The position numbers and the translations under genes were made by a program. A stretch of 64,000 nucleotides of DNA from Rhyzopertha dominica (Eukaryota > Arthropoda > Insecta > Coleoptera > Bostrichidae). Shown in pieces: positions 24,704 through 34,779 of the stretch; within the stretch, counting starts at the first letter, position 1, and each line of letters opens with the position of its first letter. The stretch covers positions 2,604,001-2,668,000 of the forward strand of contig QCXZ01000064.1 of NCBI GenBank assembly GCA_025024175.1, written 5' to 3'. The notes beneath the pieces are model-generated. The model saw nothing but the letters and a program-made list of their open reading frames with translations. It searched no databases and was not told where the DNA came from.

Positions 24704-26096
24704 CTTCCGTTGCGAAAGAACCGAATGTTGCAACAGGATTGAACACAAACTACTGTTTACTTTTAATGTTACCCTGGTGTAATGACAACAATACAATTAT
24801 GTAATGAGCTTGAATGGTGGGTGACAATGGGGAAAGTCTTTTTTAGGACAAATTATTTCCTATTGCCGAATGCGGATAGATACTTTGCTTGGCAAAAATA
24901 TTAAATAGAATAGATATGAATTTTCCAATTTCAGAAAAGCGAGTAAAATAGTAATAGATAATAAACACAATTAGCATAATAGCAGTGAACCTAATTGCAA
25001 GAATTCTTGAATATACGAGTACATATATAAATGGAGGCGCTAGCTTTCTTATATTAAATAGAACACCCTGTATATTAATGCATTTTTGTATTCTGCGTTG
25101 AATTTTAATATAACTTTGTTTATCATAACTAGATATTACCATTTTTGAAATAATACCACTTTTCTTGAAATATTGACGTTTCTAGAGGTTCGCAGAAATA
25201 TACATTTTTTGATAAAAAATTTGGCAAATGCAATTTTAACTAATTAAATATTAATGTCTGCTTTATAGCTGGACAGTAGTTTTTGAGGCTAAAGAATGCC
25301 ATCATGGATTGCAGGTTCCAACAAATAGATCACCCTGTTTATAGTCCAGGTATATAGTTATTTAAAAAAAAGACCTTCGAGACGATTTTTAGTTACGAGA
25401 AGCTGGTTTGGCCGATTGTGAGAACAAACCTAAGGATTTTTTTAAGGGATTGATTATGTTAGATTGAAAAACAATAAAAACTTCTTGTACTTTGCCTTTT
25501 TAATTGTCAGGCCGGGAATTATTGGCGCTTACCTCGTATATGCGTATATAATTTTATGTTGTAGAGAATTTGAAACCATTTCACTTTGCTTTATAAATTA
25601 TTTCGTCTCTAATACTTTCGGGCATACAGAAGAAATACGCACTAATGGAAAACCCTGTATAACTCCATAGAATTAGGGCATAGCCTTGATAGTATTTAAA
25701 CTGATATTACAAAAGCTTTCGATATACCTAATGTGTACCGATTACTGAGTAAGTTTCAATTCATGGATTTAATTTTGAGTGAAAATAAAGACTTTATTCC
25801 AAAAATATGTATTTATATTCTGAAGGGGCAGCAATTTGTTACCTTTTTCGGGATGATGTAACCGCTAGAGCGACCGCTGTTTAGTGATTCGTGTGCCCAT
25901 ATTATAGTATTCACCTAGCGTAACACTTCTGTGAGGTGAAATTGAGGAGAGATTACCAAGGAAGAAGTACCTAATACTTTTAAAATTACTTAAATTGTTG
26001 CATTGTGCATTGTGTTACGTTTATCATGTGTGACATTTGTACTGTATAAAACAAATTTCAAAACTCTCCGCGCCAGTTTTACAGTGATACAGAAAA
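24704..26096. other. divergent intergenic region, presumed promoters
   Basis: 1.4 kb separates the start codons of two divergently transcribed paralogues. It is AT-rich and contains three CCCTGTATA/CCCTGTTTA-type transposon ends (about 25067, 25330 and 25653) but no transposase. I could not assign a TATA box or start site. Confidence 0.4.
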
Positions 26097-27732
26097 ATGC
26101 AACAAAGAACTGTCTTTGCCCTTTTATTTCAAATAACATTATTTTATTTAGCAAATGGTCATCCCAAGAAATACATGCCCGAAGACGGGTAAGTCTTAGC
26201 TAGCAAAAAAACAACAGCTCACGTAGTAATCAAAACGTTTATGTTTAGAGGTTTCCAGCCCAGTCAAAATCGATACTACGAATCCGAGTTACCAACAAAG
26301 TTTACGAATTCTTCGGTGAAGTTGGAGGCCAAAGAGGCAAAAGATGCTTCGGACAGGCTTAGATTTGGTAGTATCGCGACGTATGGGACATCTGGTTCGG
26401 GAATAACTTATCCCGGTGGCAATGGTATGGGATACGTGATGACACCTATGAAAATAGACCTTGGAGGTGTTGCGCTCGGAGCCCTAATAGGTTTGGGAGC
26501 CATCCTCATAGCTCCGAAACTAGCTAGCCTACTAGGAGGAGCACATGGATATAGAAGTGAGTGAAATAGAGTTATTATGTGTCGTGGACATCGTAACTGT
26601 TCTGTTACAGTTGTTCTTGTCTTATTTAAAATTTTCAAACGACATTTCTTTTAATTTGCGTGTGTTATCGTCAGAAGAGCTTGTAATCAAGAAAACAGTT
26701 TCTGTCAAAAATTATTTTACAGAATAATACCTAGTTAAAATTGTGGAAATGCAAAGAATTCTTTTCTGAATTTCCATTTTAATTTTAGTTAATCAGTTAG
26801 TTACTACTTGCAAAATTAATTTTACAGATATTACTCGCAATATTTAATAAAAACATGAACAAAAATTGCAATTAAAAAAATTAAAACACAATAAAACTAA
26901 CAATAATTAAAGTTACGGTAAATTTTATGATAAGCAGTCAAACTACTATCAATCAAACTTTAGTAGAATTGTCTGCTTTAACACATTCTAAAACCAGATT
27001 TTCCTCTTTTGTTTTTCTACTCACAGTTCGTTGATTATCAGTCAAACTATAACATGTTGGGTATCAAACTGGGGTAGAATTGACTGATCCAACACATCCT
27101 AAACAGATTTTAAATATCTGCTTTGATAACCGAGAAAATATATAACTTTTTTCTGTTGTTATCTCTATTTCATGGTAGTTTAGATAGAGCTTAGATTTAA
27201 TTTTCTTTGGGTGCCATAATGACTTGTGTGCACTCCATATACGAGTACAATAAAATAAAATACAATTACAACGAGCTTGCTTGGTGATGCCAAACACCAC
27301 TAAACTTTAGTATTATAAATATTTATTTTTAGGCATCGAGAATGACATTTCCTCAGTAACTAACATCTTATCAAGGATTGATAATTCACTAGAACAACAC
27401 AATATAGACAGTACTTCTTGCATGACCAGAATAGTGTGCTCCTACGTGAACGAAGCACAGAAAAATATCAATAATGGCGAAGCTGGTACGATAGATCAGT
27501 TCGTCCACACTTTGGTCAAGTAAGGAGTCTTTATAATCTTTTTATTCTCGAATAATCAAGCTTTTATTTCAGTAATTCGCTGTTTACCTACATGCTTGAT
27601 GGGACAACAGTGAAACAAGCAGTAGACTTGGGAAAAACGGGTGACTGGGAGAAGTGCGAATCTTTCTATTCGAAATGTCCTGTAAACCGCGAAAATATCA
27701 TGAAAGTCATAAGTAGTCTGCTGCCTGCATAA
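26097..27732 (+). CDS. secreted/membrane protein of unknown function, 248 aa
   Basis: Four exons with matching phases: 26097-26188, 26249-26556, 27333-27519, 27573-27732 (747 nt). Residues 1-20 form a signal peptide (QQRTVFALLFQITLFYLA, then NG). A Tyr/Gly-rich segment follows, then a hydrophobic glycine-rich stretch (LGGVALGALIGLGAILIAP) like a membrane helix. The C-terminal half has four cysteines, in CMTRIVC and in CESFYSKC, which could form two disulfides. The C-x5-C and C-x6-C arrangement recalls small insect-only extracellular families, but I cannot name one. The exon pattern parallels the minus-strand gene at 17656-24703. A poly(A) signal lies at 27865, and the next gene starts 174 bp after the stop. 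Confidence 0.75.
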
Positions 27733-27864
27733 CCAACATGGTATTAGATTGTAGCATGTCACACTAGGTGGCGCAAGCGCATTATTTATTTGTAAATTGT
27801 CATTATCATATGTCAATTTCTGGCGACATCTGTCAAATACGTGGCTTTTGAGGTGTAATGTTTA

Positions 27865-27870
27865 AATAAA
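27865..27870 (+). promoter_or_regulatory. poly(A) signal AATAAA of the 248-aa gene
   Basis: The AATAAA lies 133 bp after the stop codon and only 37 bp before the Zfpl1 start codon. The upstream 3' end and the Zfpl1 5' UTR must therefore be very close or overlap. Confidence 0.5.
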
Positions 27871-27906
27871 TTTTTGTACGTGTTAAGTGTATTTTTTTCT
27901 TACAAA

Positions 27907-29707
27907 ATGGGTCTTTGTAAGTGCCCAAAAAAGCGAGTAACCAACCAGTTCTGCTTTGAACATAGGGTGAATGTGTGCGAGTACTGCATGGTGACCAATC
28001 ATCCTATTGTAAGTATGTGTTTTCTTCGTTTTGCTCGTCTTTAACAACAAATACAATTACTTAGTGCATCGTGCAATCCTACATTCAGTGGCTACAAGAT
28101 AGTGATTATAATTCCATATGTGAGATATGTTCAAAAGATTTGCACATCGAGGACAGCATTCGTCTAACTTGTTATCGTAAGTAAAAATTGTTTCACAACA
28201 CTTATTAGGATCTATAACACAATATGTAGATCAAATTTTGCAATATACATACATAGCGTGTGTACTCAAAGTATTCAAGTTCAAAACAGTAAATGTCCTA
28301 AATTTAAACCGACATCTTAATTTTGTAGTATACTAAAATGATTGAAATAGACTACCATATTCATATAAAATATATTTGTTCTTTGAAATACATCTAAACA
28401 AACAATACAACCACTCTACATTGTAGAACCGGGCCTTATAAACATTGAATGTATATGGTAATAATAATAATAATTGCATATACATAAGTAACGCAAAAAG
28501 AGAGTACTTTTTCATGCTCTAAGAGCATGTCATTTCCAATATCTAATTAGCTAAACTGATTTTCTTTGTATCGAAGTTTGCCTCCACTACATTTTGAAGT
28601 GAGCTGTTAGTTATGTAAATTATTAATTAAAATAATGTTTGTAGATGTCTTTCACTGGTCCTGCCTGGATCAGCTGTCCAGACAGTTGCCTCCAACAACG
28701 GCTCCTGCAGGATACACTTGTCCATCATGTAGACATCCCTTGTTTCCACCCCCAAATTTAATCAGTCCAGTTGCAGATGTTTTAAAAGAAAAACTGGCAG
28801 GTGTCAATTGGGCAAGAGCAGGACTCGGATTACCACTAGTATGGAACCTGCTTTTTTTTCTGTAACATCATTAAGCTGTTTTATATTCTAGTTATCTGAA
28901 GAACGCGAGATTAAACCTACAATTAATCATGTATCTGCTCCACCATCAAGTACAGCACACACTACAAGTGGACCACACTCTGTAGTTGACGTTGAGGATC
29001 CCTTTAGCAGGGGGGCAGGTGACGGCTTCCAACCACAGGCTCGAAGGGTGTTTCAAGATATAAGAGAAACGCGTGGGAACACCTTTGACAGAGACGAGGA
29101 CAAGTATAAAAGGAGGCCAGCTTCTGAATGGGTTAAACGGCTGTGGAAGTGAGTAAATGTAAACGTAAATGTTATTCCAGGAATTCAAAATTTCCTACAA
29201 GAAAAATGTATTAAATGATTGTCAACTGAAAGTGTGTGAGCTAGCAGACCGTCTTGAAAAACATTGCTGACAATGAAAGGGTGAAGTCTGCAGTTCATGG
29301 CTTTTAGAAATTTGAAAATCCTTTCTCTAGACAGAGCTTTGAAGCTATTGATCTCCAAAAGGAGACCATGTAGAGAAATAAAGACATTTTTTCCCAAATT
29401 AACTGTTTTCTGTGTCAAGTCAGATTGTTTTGAGTCTACCTTAGTAGAGATTTAATAAATTTTATGTATCATTCGACCTTTGCAACGAAATCTAAATTTC
29501 AGGAATGCAATAAACGCCCCACCTAGGACAAGAACAGCGTCGTCCATTTACAAGCGATACTGCATGTTGGGCTTGATTCTAGTATTCGGAATTGTCGTGT
29601 TCTTCTTGATCATGTCAAGGTTAGGGCGGTACTCAACAGAAGATGACCCAAGTTTCGATCCAATGCAAAATCCCCACATCCACATCCAGCAGCAACGTTC
29701 TATGTAA
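27907..29707 (+). CDS. Zfpl1: Zinc finger protein-like 1 (Golgi membrane protein)
   Basis: Five exons, all phases consistent: 27907-28008, 28065-28176, 28645-28838, 28892-29148, 29503-29707 (870 nt, 289 aa; vertebrate ZFPL1 is about 310). The start [20 protein letters not shown] is diagnostic and forms a B-box-like zinc-binding module with VCEYC and the [10 protein letters not shown] segment. A second Cys/His module follows ([30 protein letters not shown]), the RING-like region. A conserved [11 protein letters not shown] then leads into a polar linker. A single membrane helix near the C-terminus ([17 protein letters not shown]) leaves a short tail. In animals ZFPL1 is an integral cis-Golgi protein that binds GM130 and helps maintain cis-Golgi structure; its N-terminus faces the cytosol. 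Confidence 0.95.
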
Positions 29708-31105
29708 GAAAAATGAAAACATATGTGCTTCAGCTATTTGTAAGTATTACGAGAGCACAATATCAGTGTTATCTATTTTTATTTGTAATTAATTGTAGGG
29801 TAAGGTAAATTTATTTATAATCATTGCTTGTGATGAGTTAAGGTACCATGTAATTCTTCTTTAAAATACAGTACTGCTTACACATATTGAAAAATGTATT
29901 TTCTTTTTAATTATGGTGTGGTAAATGTGACAAAAAACACGGTTTTATGACAATGCCGTTGAAGGTAGGTTTGAGAAGTATGATGGTATTTAAAAAATAC
30001 TTTACTCATATAGCTTAGGAACAAGCAAATGTTTGTTCCATTGTATATTGCTTTACTGAACTCAGATGTGTGGAATTTTGTCCATTTTCAATATTTTTAC
30101 AGGGGTTGTAAAACTTTCTGACCTGGGTTTGAAGGTTAAATATAATTTCGCACTGGATCCGAGAAATATTTTCGTATTTGTCAACCTCTTTTTTCGGATA
30201 TTAGCATTTTTGATTTGCAAATGTTACATGTAGTGTAGTTTCTTACCTTTACTTTCACAGTGTAAGATTCTAATGTTTCTTTCATCTGTTGATTATTTTT
30301 TATGCAGTCGTCGCCAAAATTTGTTGTACCTGTATTTGCGTTTATTCTTCTTCTTTAATCTTATATTTAGTAGCTCTGCCTGGTGGTTCTATGTTACAAT
30401 ATCACATTGCATGCATTTTAATTCGTAAATACTGCTTTTTTTTATTATACATGTTGGTTTTAGGGTTGCTGTTAACGAGAAGACCTCCAAATTACAATTA
30501 TTTACTTCTACCGATTTTATTGAGCCTATAATGATTAATTTTTTTCAAACATATTTTTTTAAGTGGTGTATTTACCACCCTCTGTATTAAACTGTATAAA
30601 AGATTTGCATTAGGGAGTATTACACCTCACTATGTTGGTTTTCCATAAATTTCAAAGTCAATTTTTTTTCTATATCAGTATCAAAGTGCAAAAGTTAGGG
30701 GCATCAAAGGAGACAAAAATAGCCTTATTTGGTATTAATAATTCTTTTGTCAGTGACTGACAATAAGATGCGTTAGAATATATTATAAATATGACTACCA
30801 ACAACGCATGGCTTCAATTCAAATTTCTAATTCCTAATTTGAGCTTACTTGGGAACTGCTTTAATTTTTTCTTCCGGCATATACCCTCAAATTTGACCAT
30901 CTTTCGAGCTAATCTGTTTCTGAAAATTGTACAACTTCGCCAAAGGAGAATCATCTGTCTGTGTGACTATAGCTTCTCTGAACATAAATTTTGACACTGA
31001 CATATGTCTGGGGGTACTTTAATTACAGAAATGGGCAAAATCTTTGAATGAACAGAATACTATTGATTTGGTATGAAAGGTCCAACTTAGACGTGCAACA
31101 TTATT
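29708..31105 (+). other. intergenic, AT-rich; nothing recognised
   Basis: Contains the 3' UTR of Zfpl1 and the promoter of the next gene. Several short ORFs lack splice support or recognisable domains. No transposon ends were seen. Confidence 0.45.
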
Positions 31106-33927
31106 ATGTCATGCAACTGCATAACGAAAAAGAAACGTTACAAAAGAAACGCTGACAAAACAACAGGGATAATGGATACAAGTAATCAGACCAATAATTG
31201 TGGGTATGGANATTCGGGAGTCAAACTCCTGCAACAACTATACGAAGATGATTACACACAAACAAATATTCAAGCCCCTCAGAAGGAGAATGAGGGTATG
31301 AGTGTTGTTAGCGAGGGCAAAATGGCATACACTAAAGTAAAGGATTGCAAATGTTGGTGCGGAAAAGGTGGTGTGTCTCCAGTGCCGGAACCACCACCTG
31401 GGGTTAACAGTGATTTGTGGGATTTACAGTTCTGTCGGTGGTGGGGGTGGAACTGGGTTAGAAAACAGGAGGAAATGGCTGCAAAACAGAGGAGTGTTCC
31501 TCGAAAGCCCATGCGGTAAAATTTTAGCCTCTTATTCTTTAAGGGAACAAGATTTCTGCTTGTAAAAAAGGTTATTAATAGAAAACAACACTTGGTATGT
31601 TTCAGAATGTATATTGAGTAAAATACTCTTACATACGTGTTTGAAAATCCTGTTAAATCACAATTTTTTGTTATATACATATAGCAAAAATGATACAAAA
31701 AGGTTCATATAGGTTTAGAATTTTTAGAACAATTACATATAACCAAAGCATTAAACGATTCCGGTAGACAAACATCCAATGACCTGTTGGAATTTCCAAA
31801 TTACCAAGTGCTACATTCTACTAATAGTTGAAAAAATGTTTAAAGTTATAGTACTGGTATTTTTCATTTGCGGTGTTACTTGAAGGATTGAAATTTAACA
31901 TATTTTTTCTGTGCGAGTAAATGTAATTTGTTGAAAAAGTGAAATGAGCAGTTTTCTTAAAAGTTCTAAAATTTAATAAAATAATCATAGCTTACATGCA
32001 ACTAGCCTGAAATTAATTTTTTAGTACCATGAATGAGCATGACCATAAAGAAACCGAAGAACCTAGAACATTTATGAAGCCGACAAATAAAAAAAAAATT
32101 CATGAGTCATTCCAACAGTTTTGCAACCTGTGTAAAAATTTCTGCACAATAAACAAGAACAAGAATAACCGTTTGGAACGCAATTTAAAAAAGGACTTGC
32201 AAGGAATGTATGATACACCCTGCTCCAGTGTGGTTTTCGAAAACTGCAAGTGTAACAGGACCGTCAGTTATACTCTGCAAGGTGACATGGATATGAATTC
32301 AGCTCGTCCAAGTTCTCTCTCTACCGTCGTGATAAAAGAAGAGAGTCGGAGGAAAAGGCATAAAATCAGCAAGTGCAAGACTCAAAGTTGGGTGAAAGGC
32401 AGAAGTGAATCCAGTTCAAGCGATGAGTGTCATCAAAATGTAGTGAGAGCTCGCAAACCTTATACGAGGAATACCGGAGACAATTTAGAATACTTGTCGA
32501 TGAGGATGGAAAGTGTTTGTGAAAAATCTAGCTCCTCGTCTTCCAACAGGCAAGTTTGTGGAGGAAAATGTTGCGGATGTGAGAAAAAACGAAAGGTAAT
32601 CAGGATTTGTTGTTGCCATTCTGATAAAATTCCTAGGAAAACAGCACAACAAGCCAAACCAACACAGACAAAACCCGCATGCACTTGCGATAAACAATTA
32701 CAAGCAGAAACATGTATGGAGGTAAAACAAGTTCAAACACAAGCTTCTAAGAAGAAAGAACGTAAACATAAAACTTGCGTCTGTGAGCCAGTTTTAGAAA
32801 TTGAATGCTGCTGTTGTTGCAACAACAGAATTGTTGGTTGTGAATGTTGCCCTTGTGAGAAACAAAAAAAGAATCCTAAGGCTGCCAATATAAAATCGAT
32901 ATCGAGCAAGGAAACGCAGTGTGACAATTCTCTTCAGGCATCTTCGGAAATTGATAAAAAACGACTTGCTAAAGATTACTTCTGTAGCCCACTGACAGGT
33001 CAAATCTATCACATTAATGTTCCAGCTTTAACGCCAGCACAAATTAAATATGATGCATCTGAAAGATTGCCAAAGATGCTGAATGTAAATGATGACTTGA
33101 ACTACTTCAAGACAACAGTCGATAATTATTGTGTGGACGACGGTGAACATAAGAAGCTATTAACAGCTGTGTGTGATGCTATATTTAAAGCTCGTGAAAA
33201 AATAACATTTACCACGAATAGTCAGACGAAATTGGATGCAAAAAGTTGTGGAACTGTCATGTCTGATGTCATAACTCATCCAGATAATATATTAGCTTCT
33301 TTTAGCACTAGTCAAGACATCAAGTTGAATAGTATAGTTCAAAATATTATGCCTGAACACAACACAATTTCCTTAACATCAAGTACAGAAATTGTAGAAC
33401 GTAAGAGTGACGGCATATGTCCGAAAAAACGCAGCTCTAATGATTTACATATACTGTCACCAAGAAATACCATAACCACCCCTAAGAAAATGTGCATGAC
33501 AAAAACTGGCTTGTTTACTGCAATTCCTGAAACACATGATGATAACAACTTAAACTTTAATTCTGAGAAAGTATTACCCTCAATGAGCTACAAATGTGAG
33601 CAGCAAACACATTATAAAAACGAATCTTTGGCATTACCAATTACAGAAACACCACATACCTTTAGTAACGACCAGTTTGATTCAAACTTCATCTCAAATA
33701 ATTTGCAGGGGCTTACTAATGCAGTGTCTGATGGAGGCAAACTGACAAAGTTGCTACAAGGAACAAGAAGCAATTCTGAACAAGAAAAGACAAACAGCAA
33801 CAAAAATTTAAGTTGGCACAGTAGTGCCAGCAGCAGTTTGTATAAAAATAAATACAAAGAAGCCAGAAATAAAGAGAAACTCATGAATTCTGTTAGAAAG
33901 CGTGCTTCATCCAAGCTCATGCTGTGA
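31106..33927 (+). CDS. uncharacterised Cys/Lys/Ser-rich protein, about 770 aa, two exons
   Basis: Exon 1 (31106-31515) and exon 2 (32025-33927) join in phase 2 across a 509-bp intron with donor GCG|GTAAAA and acceptor TTTTTTAG; the junction codon becomes Arg. Unspliced, each half still has its own ATG (31106 and 32029), so exon 2 alone (632 aa) is the fallback model. The N-terminal part has CKCWCGKG and a Trp-rich patch. The middle holds cysteine clusters (CNLCKNFC, CGGKCCGCEKK, ICCCHSDK, ECCCCCNN, CECCPCEKQ) separated by Lys-rich linkers. A region near codon 320 of exon 2 is globular-looking (YFCSPLTGQIYHINVPALTP). The rest is low-complexity polar. No signal peptide or membrane segment is seen. 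I do not recognise the family. One ambiguous base lies at 31211. Confidence 0.6.
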
Positions 33928-34779
33928 CCGTTCTTCGAAGTTTACCTGAAATGGGAAATACAAAAATCTGCTACTTTGAGTAGTTCATATTTATGTAATT
34001 TGTTCTTTGTCTAAATATAAATGTTATGACATGTATCAGGTGTTTTACACGGTCCTGCATATAAGGGGTCTAGTTCAAATTCTTCAATCTTCATTTTTGA
34101 TAAAATTTAGATCGATTTTTGTGGAAGTGTATTTTGAGACGATAAAGACCTACAATGAGCAACTACTGTAATGGTAATGAAAAAAATGTTAAAGAAATTG
34201 AAATAAGGTATTGCATTAATAAATGAGGTATTGCTTAAAGTTCCTGACCGACAGGTATACTAAACCAGATAGATTTATATGATTAATTTTGCTGTTGCGA
34301 AAGGGTTTTTACAATTATTAATTAAACCTTCTACAGCCAATTCTTTCTATTTGACTGAAATAAATAGCAAAATAAATGAAACAAACTGGTTTAAATACGG
34401 CATGGTTCCGGCTATCCTACTTCTGATAGTACGGAGATACACTATTCATTGTACTTTGTTTTTCTCCCATCTCTAATCAGTATCTAGTAGATCGAATGTA
34501 CCAGAGTAGGTCGAGTGTGGCGTGGTGGTTGTCAAAGTCAACATGTGCGTCGCAGAACACGTGCGCGGTATTTAAACAAAATCATGACATTCATTATCAG
34601 CATGCATTTAAAACATAGATAAAAGCTCATACATTAGGTCGCTCATAAATCTCAGAAAATCCAAAACAAATAAAAAAAATGTATATTAATGTAACAAAAA
34701 TATTCCGCCATTTGTACAACCAAGTGCAGTGAACTTTGTGGAAGTTGCTAGTGCTGTGCTTTTTTAGCTATTTCAAGCC
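33928..34779 (+). other. intergenic; nothing recognised
   Basis: The 3' UTR of the preceding gene and presumed promoter of the SDR gene. A GC-richer patch at about 34495-34570 (GTGGCGTGGTGG.., CACGTGCGCGG) may belong to that promoter. No coding evidence. Confidence 0.4.

Noticed and set aside
24843..25142. 99-aa minus-strand ORF with hydrophobic stretches
   Set aside because: AT-rich composition gives spurious hydrophobic residues; it overlaps a transposon-end phrase and has no conserved motif.
30289..30531. 80-aa hydrophobic ORF
   Set aside because: T-rich intergenic DNA encodes Leu/Phe/Ile by default; no other support.
34279..34476. 65-aa ORF before the SDR gene
   Set aside because: No acceptor or donor in phase with the SDR exons and no domain.
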